A stretch of DNA of 64,000 nt from an uncultured Faecalibacterium sp. GTDB lineage: Bacteria > Bacillota > Clostridia > Oscillospirales > Ruminococcaceae. Made by a program: the position numbers and the translations under genes. Below, in pieces: positions 50,892 to 58,764 of this stretch. The stretch spans positions 1-64,000 of the forward strand of contig CAKSZS010000008.1 in assembly GCA_934525845.1 (NCBI GenBank), in the 5' to 3' direction. The stretch's first letter is position 1; every line of letters starts with the position of its first letter. The notes below the pieces were generated by a model. The model ran no database searches, was not told the DNA's origin, and worked only from the letters and a program-made list of their open reading frames with translations.

Positions 50892-51515
50892 TCAGGAGGA
50901 ACGCTGGTCGGACAGCCGCCAGATGCAGTGCTGCCGCCGTCCGCGTTTTTTGGCGCAGTACAAGGCCTTGTCGGCCAGTTCCAGCAGTGCCGGGTAACGA
51001 GGGGCGGGTGCATCGCAGTAAACGGCACCCAGGCTGGTGCTGAGGTGCAGTGTGTCCCCGTCTTTGGCAGGGTAGCACAGCCGGGACAGCTGCAGCTCGC
51101 TTTTGCCGTTCCGGTAGGCCTGCTGCAGCGGCTTGCGCCGGAACCGCTGCAGGAACTGCTGCCGCATGGCGTTGTCCGGGATAAAGGAAGCGACGTTTTC
51201 CACCAGCGCATCCACCTGCAGCAGTGTTTTGAGCGGCTCGACGTTGGAGGAAGTGCCGGTCATGGTCAGCACCTGATTCTGGGTCAGGTTCAGGTGGAAC
51301 ACGCCCTGCGCCTCCGGGATGGAGGACAGCAGCGCGTGCAGCTGCGTTTCAAAGATCTGCTGTGCCCGGGAAACGGCGGTGATGTCGGTGGCGTACTCAA
51401 TAAAGGCGTCCTGCCCTTCCCACTGGATGCGCTTGGTTTTGACGCTGAAGACCTGGCTGCCGTTGTCGACCTGGGTCGTGTGGGAAATGATACGGTTTTG
51501 TTGCACTTCTGCCAT
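50892..51515 (-). pseudogene. remnant of a PAS-GGDEF protein
   Basis: 207 codons from an ATG at 51515 without a good ribosome-binding site. The N-terminal part looks like the end of a PAS domain (DAFIEYATDITAVSRAQQ). The C-terminal part (STSLGAVYC, LLELADKALYCAKKRGRR) is the last third of a GGDEF domain. The catalytic loop and most of the cyclase fold are absent. The gene appears to be a deletion remnant, although a small functional protein cannot be excluded. Confidence 0.55.
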
Positions 51516-51668
51516 TATACCATACCCGCCGCAAAAATACGAGAAGGCCCGGTGAAAAAATGGCTTGAAAATCTGGCGGTTCCGCTGCAGGTATAAATTC
51601 CCTTGGATGACAGATACTATTGTCACAGCCAATTGCAAGCAAAACAGGAAGCAGGGAGGAAATGCAGC

Positions 51669-52211
51669 ATGAAAGCAACCGGAATCGTACGCCGCATCGA
51701 TGAACTGGGCCGGGTGGTGATCCCGAAGGAGATCCGCCGCACCCAGCGCATCCGCCGGGGAGACCCGCTGGAGATCTTTACCACCGGGGACGGGGAAGTG
51801 ATCTTCAAAAAGTATTCGCCCATCGGGGAGATGAACAATGTGGCGGTGCAGTACGCCGAGGTGCTCAGCCGCAGTTTTGCGCTGACCGCGTTTGTGGCCG
51901 ACCGGGACCATATGCTGGCAGTCAGCGGCGCGGGAAAGCGGGAGCTGGCCGACCGCAGTGTCAGCCAGCCGCTGGAAAAGCTGATGGAAGCCCGCAAGCC
52001 TTACCAGAATGAGGGAAGCCCGGACAAGGCGCTGCAGCCCTGCGAGGGCACCGGGCGGGTGCTGCTGTGCGCCGTGCCGGTCATTGCGGCGGGGGATGTG
52101 ACCGGTGCAGTGGGTCTGCTCACGGAAGACCGCACCGCTGTGCCGGATGCCGCCCAGATGAAAGCCATCGGGGTGGCCGCCGCCTTCCTGGCAAAGCAGA
52201 TGGAGGAGTAA
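51669..52211 (+). CDS. spoVT: stage V sporulation protein T (AbrB-type regulator)
   Basis: A 180-residue regulator with an N-terminal AbrB swapped-hairpin DNA-binding domain (MKATGIVRRIDELGRVVIPKEIRR by sections) and a C-terminal GAF-like domain, the exact layout of SpoVT. In Bacillus it tunes sigma-G genes in the forespore; in Clostridia it also controls vegetative genes. ATG at 51669 after AGGAGG. It stands alone with a terminator at 52224. Confidence 0.93.
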   Translation: MKATGIVRRIDELGRVVIPKEIRRTQRIRRGDPLEIFTTGDGEVIFKKYSPIGEMNNVAVQYAEVLSRSFALTAFVADRDHMLAVSGAGKRELADRSVSQPLEKLMEARKPYQNEGSPDKALQPCEGTGRVLLCAVPVIAAGDVTGAVGLLTEDRTAVPDAAQMKAIGVAAAFLAKQMEE

Positions 52212-52223
52212 GAACAACGGCAG

Positions 52224-52256
52224 AAGCTCTCCTTATTATAAAGGGGGGCTTTTTTG
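52224..52256 (+). terminator. spoVT terminator
   Basis: Stem AAGCTCTCC with GGGGGGCTT (two G-T pairs) and a T run. A second hairpin, CCCCTCCCGGAGGGG, follows near 52297. Confidence 0.7.
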
Positions 52257-52371
52257 TTCGGAAAAGGAACGCCCCCGGTCTGCTGTTCAGGCAGCCCCTC
52301 CCGGAGGGGGCTTGAGACGAACGCTCTTTATGACAGAATTATGAATCTTTCAAAACATTTTTCCAAGGGGC

Positions 52372-52399
52372 TTGACAGGCGTGAAAAATTGGCTATAAT
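52372..52399 (+). promoter_or_regulatory. heat-shock operon promoter
   Basis: TTGACA at 52372-52377, 16-base spacer, TATAAT at 52394-52399; CIRCE begins 4 bases downstream. Confidence 0.92.
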
Positions 52400-52403
52400 G
52401 GTC

Positions 52404-52430
52404 TTAGCACTCAGGAATAAAGAGTGCTAA
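52404..52430 (+). promoter_or_regulatory. CIRCE element (HrcA operator)
   Basis: TTAGCACTC-N9-GAGTGCTAA, a perfect match to the consensus, overlapping the transcription start of hrcA. Confidence 0.98.
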
Positions 52431-52464
52431 ACAAAACAAAGCGAACAAAAAGGAGGCAGGCGCT

Positions 52465-53538
52465 ATGACGATGGATGCACGCAAGCAGCGAGTCTTGCAG
52501 GCGATCGTGGCGCTGTATGGTCTCGAAGGAGAGCCGGTTGGCAGCAGCGTGCTGGCAAACTACTTTGATATGGCAGTTTCCAGCGCAACGCTTCGCAACG
52601 AGATGGCGGCGCTGACAAAGCTGGGTCTGCTGGAGCAGCCCCACACCAGCGCAGGCCGCGTGCCCAGTGCCAAAGGCTACCGTTATTATCTGGACAATCT
52701 GCTGATCGATGACCAGCCGCTGGATCGTGTGACCCGCGCCCGTGTGGATGCGGTGTTCGCCAGCCTGGATCATGAACCGGAAAAGCTGGCGCAGGGTGCC
52801 GCCAAGGCGCTGGCCGCCATCAGCGGCTGCACCGCCGCTGTCAGTACACCCTGTGCCGAAGACCTGTGCGTGGCCCATTACGAGGTCGTGCAGGTGGGCC
52901 GCAGCGCCGCCGCCGTGCTGGCCGTTACCACAGCCGGTTACGTCCGCACCCGGGTGGCGCGGGTGCGCAGCGGTCTCTCCCGTGAGAAGGCAGCTGCGCT
53001 GGCCGCACTGCTCAACCGCAACCTGACCTTTGTGGCGCCGATCGATCTGTCTACCCGGATGCTCAGCGAGCTGTGTGCACAGATCGATCCGGAACTGGTC
53101 CCGGTCATCAGCGCCGCCGCGGCGATCCTGCAGGATTCGGTGAAGCCCCACGTCTTCCTGGGCGGCGAGCAGTACCTGCTGGACTGGCCTCAGCTGGACG
53201 GCAAGGTGGGCGATATCCTGACCCTGCTGAACGATGAGGAACAGGCCGCACGGCTGATCGCACCACCGGCAGACCGCAATGAGAGCGTGCTGCTGGGTGA
53301 GGATCTGGAACCGCAGATCCCGGGAATGTGCATCGTCAGTGACCGGTATCTGGTGGGCGGAGGCCTGTGGGGATCCATCGCCCTGATCGGCCCCACCCGG
53401 ATGCCCTTCCAGAAATTGATGCCGCTGCTGCACTGCTTCGCAGATCAGCTGGGCGAGGGCATGAGCGGCAAACGAAATGACACCCCGCAGACCGCCGTAC
53501 CGCGGCGGGCTGTGATCTATAAGGAGGATCTGGAATGA
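52465..53538 (+). CDS. hrcA: heat-inducible transcription repressor HrcA
   Basis: A 357-residue repressor that binds CIRCE and is kept active by GroEL. The N-terminal winged helix shows SSATLRNEMAALTKLGLLEQPHTSAGRVPSAKGYRYYLD (in sections), the family signature. The C-terminal domain has GGEQYLL and LGGGLWGSIALIGPTRM-type ends. ATG at 52465 with AGGAGG. First gene of the operon; grpE overlaps its stop by 4 bases. Confidence 0.97.
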   Translation: MTMDARKQRVLQAIVALYGLEGEPVGSSVLANYFDMAVSSATLRNEMAALTKLGLLEQPHTSAGRVPSAKGYRYYLDNLLIDDQPLDRVTRARVDAVFASLDHEPEKLAQGAAKALAAISGCTAAVSTPCAEDLCVAHYEVVQVGRSAAAVLAVTTAGYVRTRVARVRSGLSREKAAALAALLNRNLTFVAPIDLSTRMLSELCAQIDPELVPVISAAAAILQDSVKPHVFLGGEQYLLDWPQLDGKVGDILTLLNDEEQAARLIAPPADRNESVLLGEDLEPQIPGMCIVSDRYLVGGGLWGSIALIGPTRMPFQKLMPLLHCFADQLGEGMSGKRNDTPQTAVPRRAVIYKEDLE

Positions 53539-54167
53539 GCGAAGAAACCAAGAAGACTGCGCCCGCCGAAGAGACGGAACAGCAGCCCGGCACCGCTCCG
53601 GAGGAAACGACAGAACAGGCGGCTCCCGCACAGGAGCCTGCAGAAGAAGCTGCGGAGCCGAAGGACGAGAAAAAGAAGGACGGCGGCTGGTTCAATAAGA
53701 AAGCCCGCGAGATGGAGGCCGTCAAGGCTAAGCTGGACGCGGCCGAGCAGAACGCCGCACAGGCCAAGGAACAGCTGCTGCGCATGGCTGCCGAGTACGA
53801 CAACTACCGCAAGCGCTCCACCCGCGAAGCCGACCAGAAGTTCAACGACGGCATTTCCTTTGCCGTGAACCAGATCATCCCCATTCTCGACACGCTGGAT
53901 ATGGCGGCCAACGCCCCCACCACCGACGAGAATTACAAAAAGGGCGTGCTGATGACCCTGGACAAAGCCGCCAAGGCGCTGGATGCCCTCCATGTGGAGG
54001 AGATCGAAGCGCTGGGCAAGCCCTTTGATCCCAACTTTATGAACGCTGTGCAGCAGATCCCCGCCCCGGATGGGCAGGAGAGCGGCACCGTGGTCACCGT
54101 CTACCAGAAGGGTTACAAGCTGGGCGACAAGATCGTCCGCCATGCGACCGTTGTGGTGGCTGAATAA
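53535..54167 (+). CDS. grpE: nucleotide-exchange factor GrpE
   Basis: A 210-residue DnaK co-chaperone. A 45-residue acidic, Glu/Pro/Ala-rich tail precedes the long coiled-coil (KAKLDAAEQNAAQAKEQLLR), then AEYDNYRKRSTRE, and the C-terminal beta domain with GYKLGDKIVRHATVVV. The acidic tail is longer than usual. Overlaps hrcA by ATGA, 101 bases before dnaK. Confidence 0.97.
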   Translation: MSEETKKTAPAEETEQQPGTAPEETTEQAAPAQEPAEEAAEPKDEKKKDGGWFNKKAREMEAVKAKLDAAEQNAAQAKEQLLRMAAEYDNYRKRSTREADQKFNDGISFAVNQIIPILDTLDMAANAPTTDENYKKGVLMTLDKAAKALDALHVEEIEALGKPFDPNFMNAVQQIPAPDGQESGTVVTVYQKGYKLGDKIVRHATVVVAE

Positions 54168-54268
54168 CTTCGCAGAACCCCGCAGGGGTTTTCCATAAAC
54201 ATCCGCTTACAAACATTTGAGCATCACATAAACAATTTCGATTTGTTCTTTCGAGAGGAGAGTTCATT

Positions 54269-56098
54269 ATGAGCAAGATCATTGGTATCGACCTTGGTAC
54301 GACCAACAGCTGCGTGGCTGTCATGGAGGGCGGCGAGCCTGTCGTCATCGCAAACTCTGAGGGTGCACGCACCACCCCGTCTGTGGTCGGCTTCACCAAG
54401 ACCGGCGACCGTCTGGTCGGTCAGGTCGCAAAGCGTCAGGCCATCACCAACCCCGAAAACACCGTTGCTTCCATCAAGCGTTATATGGGCACCGACCACA
54501 AGGTGACCCTGAACGGCAAGGAGTACACTCCCCAGCAGGTCAGCGCTATGATCCTGCAGAAGCTGAAGGCTGATGCCGAGGCTTATCTGGGCGAGACTGT
54601 CACCGAGGCAGTCATCACCGTTCCTGCATACTTCAACGACAGCCAGCGTCAGGCAACCAAGGACGCAGGCACCATTGCCGGCCTGAACGTCAAGCGTATC
54701 ATCAACGAGCCGACCGCTGCTTCTCTGGCCTACGGCATCGATAAGGAAGACGACCAGAAGATCATGGTCTACGACCTGGGCGGCGGCACCTTCGATGTCT
54801 CCATCATCGAGATGGGCGACGGCGTCACCGAAGTTCTGGCCACCAACGGCGATACCCACCTGGGCGGCGATGACTTCGACCAGCGCATCATCGACTGGAT
54901 GGCAGACGCCTTCCAGACCGAGAACGGCATCGACCTGCGCAAGGACAAGATGGCTGCTCAGCGCCTGAAGGAAGCTGCTGAGAAGGCAAAGATCGAGCTG
55001 TCCAGCGCAATGAGCACCCAGATCAACCTGCCCTTCATCACCGCCGATGCGACCGGCCCCAAGCACCTGGATATGACCCTGACCCGCGCAAAGTTCAACG
55101 AGCTGACCGCAGATCTGGTCGACCGCACCATGACCCCTGTCCGCAAGGCTCTGCAGGATGCAGGCCTGCGCGCTTCTGACCTGAAGAAGGTCCTGATGGT
55201 CGGTGGTTCGACCCGTATCCCCGCCGTCTACGACGCCGTGAAGAAGGAACTGAACTGCGAGCCCTTCAAGGGCATCAACCCCGACGAGTGCGTGGCAGTC
55301 GGTGCTGCCATTCAGGGCGGCGTCCTGCAGGGCGACGTCAAGGGCCTGCTGCTGCTGGATGTCACCCCGCTGAGCCTGGGCATTGAGACCCTGGGCGGCG
55401 TGTGCACCAAGATCATCGACCGCAACACCACCATCCCCACCCACAAGAGCCAGGTCTTCTCTACCGCTGCTGACAACCAGCCGGAGGTCGAGATCAACGT
55501 TCTGCAGGGCGAGCGTGAGTTCGCACGCGACAACAAGAGCCTGGGTATGTTCCACCTGGATGGCATCGCTCCGGCTCCCCGCGGTGTGCCTCAGATCGAG
55601 GTCACCTTCGATATCGATGCAAACGGCATCGTAAAGGTCAGCGCAAAGGACCTGGGCACCGGCAAGGAGCAGAACATCACCATCACCGCTTCCACCAATA
55701 TGTCCAAGGAGGACATCGACAAGGCCGTCAAGGAAGCAGAGCAGTTTGCTGCTGACGACAAGAAGAAGCGTGAAGAGGTCGATATCCGCAACGGTGCCGA
55801 CCAGATGGTCTTCCAGACCGAGAAGATGCTGAAGGAGAACGGCGACAAGCTGCCCGCAGACGTCAAGAGCGAGGCCGAGAGCAAGCTGGCCGACCTGAAG
55901 ACTGCCGTCCAGTCCGGCACCATCGACGACATCAAGGCAAAGCAGGAGGCACTGAGCAAGGTCTTCGAGAAGATGTACCAGGCTGCTGCCGCTGCACAGC
56001 AGGCCGCCGGCGCACAGCCCGGCCCCGACGCTGGCGCAAACAACCAGCAGAAGCCCAACGATGACGGCGTGGTGGATGCCGACTTCAAGGAAGTCTGA
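54269..56098 (+). CDS. dnaK: chaperone protein DnaK (Hsp70)
   Basis: A 609-residue Hsp70: IGIDLGTTNSCVAVMEGG at the start (by sections), YDLGGGTFDVSI, VGGSTRIPAV, the conserved linker DVTPLSLGIETLGG, and a substrate-binding lid ending in DADFKEV. The codon use is markedly biased toward a few codons, as expected for a highly expressed gene. Downstream there is a terminator-like hairpin and a family B repeat, so dnaJ may be partly uncoupled. Confidence 0.98.
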   Translation: MSKIIGIDLGTTNSCVAVMEGGEPVVIANSEGARTTPSVVGFTKTGDRLVGQVAKRQAITNPENTVASIKRYMGTDHKVTLNGKEYTPQQVSAMILQKLKADAEAYLGETVTEAVITVPAYFNDSQRQATKDAGTIAGLNVKRIINEPTAASLAYGIDKEDDQKIMVYDLGGGTFDVSIIEMGDGVTEVLATNGDTHLGGDDFDQRIIDWMADAFQTENGIDLRKDKMAAQRLKEAAEKAKIELSSAMSTQINLPFITADATGPKHLDMTLTRAKFNELTADLVDRTMTPVRKALQDAGLRASDLKKVLMVGGSTRIPAVYDAVKKELNCEPFKGINPDECVAVGAAIQGGVLQGDVKGLLLLDVTPLSLGIETLGGVCTKIIDRNTTIPTHKSQVFSTAADNQPEVEINVLQGEREFARDNKSLGMFHLDGIAPAPRGVPQIEVTFDIDANGIVKVSAKDLGTGKEQNITITASTNMSKEDIDKAVKEAEQFAADDKKKREEVDIRNGADQMVFQTEKMLKENGDKLPADVKSEAESKLADLKTAVQSGTIDDIKAKQEALSKVFEKMYQAAAAAQQAAGAQPGPDAGANNQQKPNDDGVVDADFKEV

Positions 56099-56157
56099 TA
56101 AACTGACACCGGCGGCGTGTCCGGCCAAACCGGCGGACACCACCGCGTAAATAGCAA

Positions 56158-56192
56158 AAGCCGCTCCGGTTTTGGCCGGGGCGGCTCTTGCT
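56158..56192 (+). terminator. hairpin after dnaK
   Basis: Stem AGCCGCTCCGG with CCGGGGCGGCT (one G-T pair); T tract short (CTTG). Confidence 0.6.
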
Positions 56193-56206
56193 GGTTATAA
56201 GTATAG

Positions 56207-56387
56207 AACCCTCCTCAGTCATTGCTTCGCAATGCCAGATTCCCCCTTTTGTCGCTGGAGCGACATCTGCCCCCGGCCGGGGGGAGGTCGTTCCTCGAAG
56301 GGCGGGCTTTTGGCAGTGAGGACAAGTTTCCCTTCTCGGTCTAAGCTCCCCCTCGGGGGAGCTGGCGCGTCAGCGCCTGAGAGGGTT
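56207..56387. repeat. family B palindromic repeat, longest copy (B7)
   Basis: AACCCTCCTCAG (56207-56218) pairs with CTGAGAGGGTT (56377-56387) with one extra base; inner hairpins CATTGCTTCGCAATG, CCCCCGGCCGGGGGG and AGCTCCCCCTCGGGGGAGCT. It splits dnaK from dnaJ. Confidence 0.85.
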
Positions 56388-56434
56388 TCTTCGAAGACAG
56401 ACCGTGACGGGAGAGGTTGGAGAGGTGAGTGGAT

Positions 56435-57607
56435 ATGGCACAGGAAAAACGTGATTATTACGAGGTGCTGGGGGTATCCAAGACTGCGACCGATGCCGAG
56501 ATCAAAAAGGCATACCGCAAGCTTGCAATGAAGTACCACCCGGACTACAACCCCGGCGATAAGGAAGCCGAGGAAAAGTTCAAGGAGATCAACGAGGCAA
56601 ACGAGGTGCTGTCGGACGCCAAGAAGCGTCAGCTGTACGACCAGTACGGCTTTGCCGGGGTCGATCCCAACTATGCAGCCCAGAACGGCGGCGGCCCCGG
56701 CGGATTCGGCGGGTTTGGCGGCGAAGGCATGGACTTCGGCGACATTTTCGGCGATATCTTCGGCGGCGGATTCGGCGGGTTTGGCGGCTCGTCCCGTCAG
56801 GCCAACCCCAACGCCCCCCGCAAAGGCCAGGACATCCGTGTGCGCATCACCCTGAGCTTTGACGAAGCAGTGCACGGCTGCAAGAAGAACATCACCATTA
56901 CCCGCCAGCAGGAGTGCACCGAGTGCCACGGCACCGGCTGTGCGGCCGGCACCAGCCCCGAGACCTGCCCGGACTGCGGCGGCCGCGGCTTTGTGATCCG
57001 CCAGCAGCGCACCCCCTTTGGCGTGATGCAGACCCAGCAGCCCTGCTCCCGCTGCGGCGGCAAGGGCAAGCTGGTCAAGAACCCCTGCAAGGTCTGCCAC
57101 GGCAGCGGCAAGACCTCGGCCAAGAAAACGCTGGATGTGTCCATCCCCATGGGCATCGATGACGATCAGAGCATTGCACTGCGCGGCATGGGCGATGCCG
57201 GCACCAACGGCGGCCCCGCCGGCGATGTGATCCTGACGGTCAACGTGAAGCCCAGCGAGGTGTTCCAGCGCGATGGCTACGATGTGTGGGTCACGGTGCC
57301 CATCACCTTCAGCCAGGCGGTGCTGGGTGACAGCGTCACGGTGCCGTCCATTGACGGCAAGGTGGAGTACACGGTGCCGGAGGGCACCCAGAGCGGCACC
57401 ACCTTCCGCCTGCGCGGCAAGGGCATCCAGTATCTGAATGGCCGCGGCCGTGGTGATATGTATGTCAAGTGCGAGGTGGAGATCCCCAAAAAGCTGAACA
57501 AGGCGCAGCGTGATGCCCTGAAGAAGTTTGAGGGCACGCTGAAAGAAGAAAACTACGAAAAACGCAAGGGCTTCTTCAAAAAGCTGAAGGATATGTTCAA
57601 CGCATAA
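56435..57607 (+). CDS. dnaJ: chaperone protein DnaJ
   Basis: A 390-residue type I J-protein. J domain with YHPDYNPGD (HPD triad near residue 34), a Gly/Phe-rich region (about 78-120), four zinc repeats (CTECHGTGC, CPDCGGRG, CSRCGGKG, CKVCHGSG), and the C-terminal substrate domains. ATG at 56435 is chosen over the GTG two codons earlier because AGAGGTG has better spacing. Confidence 0.97.
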   Translation: MAQEKRDYYEVLGVSKTATDAEIKKAYRKLAMKYHPDYNPGDKEAEEKFKEINEANEVLSDAKKRQLYDQYGFAGVDPNYAAQNGGGPGGFGGFGGEGMDFGDIFGDIFGGGFGGFGGSSRQANPNAPRKGQDIRVRITLSFDEAVHGCKKNITITRQQECTECHGTGCAAGTSPETCPDCGGRGFVIRQQRTPFGVMQTQQPCSRCGGKGKLVKNPCKVCHGSGKTSAKKTLDVSIPMGIDDDQSIALRGMGDAGTNGGPAGDVILTVNVKPSEVFQRDGYDVWVTVPITFSQAVLGDSVTVPSIDGKVEYTVPEGTQSGTTFRLRGKGIQYLNGRGRGDMYVKCEVEIPKKLNKAQRDALKKFEGTLKEENYEKRKGFFKKLKDMFNA

Positions 57608-57615
57608 AATACCGG

Positions 57616-57650
57616 AGCGGCGGCACCCGAAAGGTGCTGCCGCTTTTTTT
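57616..57650 (+). terminator. dnaJ terminator
   Basis: Perfect 12-bp stem AGCGGCGGCACC (57616-57627) with GGTGCTGCCGCT (57633-57644, one G-T) and a T7 run. Confidence 0.88.
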
Positions 57651-57660
57651 GTGCGGAATA

Positions 57661-57698
57661 AAAAGGCGAGGGGGCTTCCCATTGGGAAGCCCCCTCGC
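57661..57698 (-). terminator. terminator of the small-peptide operon
   Basis: Perfect 15-bp stem GCGAGGGGGCTTCCC (57666-57680) with its complement (57684-57698); read on the minus strand it is followed by a CCTTTTTATT tail. Confidence 0.8.
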
Positions 57699-57727
57699 TG
57701 GTTGAATCTTTGGGATCCTCCGGCAAA

Positions 57728-58063
57728 TCACTTCTTGAAGATGATGTAAGCCGCCGGGATCAGGCCGACACCGCTGGTGGCGATGTTCAGTGCAACGAAG
57801 TTGTAGGCGCAGCCGATGCCATACAGGGTGTTGGCGGTGCTGGCGTCCATCTTCTTGGTCATGTTGTCCAGACCGGTGTCGATCCAATCGTTGGGATGCT
57901 GCTTACGGTAATCGCGGATCTCGGTGCAGGCCTTGAACCAGCCATAGGGCGGGAGCAGCAGGGCGCAGAGCGCCTGACCCATCGTGGCACCACCTTCGGT
58001 GTAGACCATCTCGTCCGGAGACATCACATTGCAATATGCAGGAAGCATCATAGTCTTTTCCAT
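57728..58063 (-). CDS. double-glycine-leader small protein 1 (bacteriocin-like)
   Basis: A 111-residue protein. Residues 1-25 end in MVYTEGG and match the leader of the neighbouring gene at 58134 in length and pattern (M-x-x-T-M-x-LPA...S-x-D/E-EM-x-YTEGG-A). A Gly-Gly end after a hydrophilic, Glu-containing leader is typical of peptides exported by peptidase-containing ABC transporters. The mature part (86 residues) has a hydrophobic segment, a polar middle (EIRDYRKQHPNDW), a second hydrophobic segment and a final KK. AAAGGAG lies eight bases before the ATG. No transporter or immunity gene is recognised nearby. Confidence 0.72.
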   Translation of the reverse strand: MEKTMMLPAYCNVMSPDEMVYTEGGATMGQALCALLLPPYGWFKACTEIRDYRKQHPNDWIDTGLDNMTKKMDASTANTLYGIGCAYNFVALNIATSGVGLIPAAYIIFKK

Positions 58064-58133
58064 AAGAACACTCCTTTGGCCAAAAATATTCTGACGGCGT
58101 GCAGAGCGCACACCGGTTCGACGGAAGAACGGG

Positions 58134-58493
58134 TTACTTTTTCAGCACCAGAACCAGGCTCAGGGGAGCCAGCGCACAGACGGTCAGGGCAGATACGCCG
58201 TCCCGGATGAAGTTGGAGGACGACTTCTGCATATCGGCAGTCAGAGCATCCAGTGCACGGCCATAAACGGTGAAGATGTTGCCCTCTTTGTTGCCGGGCT
58301 GCTGCAACCAGCTGCGGGTCTGGTTGATGCCCCAGACGTAGCTGGAAGCCAGAACACCGGTGCCCACCACCGTGGCGCCTGCACTGTACAGGGTCAGCAG
58401 CGTTTTGATAACGCCGGCACCGCCCTCGGTATAGGTCATTTCTTCATCGGACAGAACCGCATAACCTGCGGGAAGTTTCATCGTGTGATCCAT
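58134..58493 (-). CDS. double-glycine-leader small protein 2 (bacteriocin-like)
   Basis: A 119-residue protein (121 if the ATG at 58499 is used). The leader, residues 1-25, ends in MTYTEGG and is followed by Ala-Gly. The mature part (94 residues) repeats the layout of its neighbour: a hydrophobic N-terminal stretch (VIKTLLTLYSAGATVVGTGV), a polar middle, a hydrophobic end (VSALTVCALAPLSLVLVL) and a final KK. Outside the leader the two share layout rather than sequence. AAGGAG precedes the start. It is the promoter-proximal gene of the pair, 70 bases upstream of gene 1. Confidence 0.72.
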   Translation of the reverse strand: MDHTMKLPAGYAVLSDEEMTYTEGGAGVIKTLLTLYSAGATVVGTGVLASSYVWGINQTRSWLQQPGNKEGNIFTVYGRALDALTADMQKSSSNFIRDGVSALTVCALAPLSLVLVLKK

Positions 58494-58591
58494 TGGCATA
58501 CAACTCCTTCGAAAAGCACCTGCCCTCTGCGGCAGGCACCGATCCAGCTGTCTTTGCAGCACAGAAGAGGCAACCTTGTCTCTCTACCGTC

Positions 58592-58620
58592 ATTTTACAA
58601 CACAAGTGGTTTTTTTGCAA
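58592..58620 (-). promoter_or_regulatory. promoter of the double-glycine peptide pair
   Basis: On the minus strand: TTGCAA (58620-58615), 17-base spacer, TAAAAT (58597-58592); leader about 95 nt containing a CCTGCC/GGCAGG hairpin near 58510-58528. Confidence 0.7.
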
Positions 58621-58713
58621 GAGGGGAGAAAGGGGGTTCCGCAAAATCGGAAAGACATCCGAAAAAAGCGGGAAAAGTTTGTGAAAATAGCCTGCAATAA
58701 TCTGCCGGAATGC

Positions 58714-58748
58714 GTAAAAATACCCGGCTAGGCGGAGCTGTCCGGGTA
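58714..58748 (-). terminator. terminator of the DHHW-MBOAT operon
   Basis: On the minus strand: TACCCGG (58748-58742) with CCGGGTA (58727-58721), then a T5 run. Confidence 0.75.
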
Positions 58749-58764
58749 CAAATGACAAAGGATC

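Noticed and set aside
50589..51596. 335-codon plus-strand frame overlapping the XRE gene end and the GGDEF remnant
   Set aside because: Runs through the 17-bp hairpin at 50728-50770, low-complexity translation, and no start signal; judged a shadow.
54224..56143. Very long open frame on the minus strand opposite dnaK (639 codons)
   Set aside because: It is a shadow caused by GC-rich, biased codon use of dnaK; the protein is repetitive in His, Val, Leu and Asp and has no plausible start signal. The same reasoning removed minus-strand frames opposite the amt, helicase, malQ and mtnN-ychF regions.
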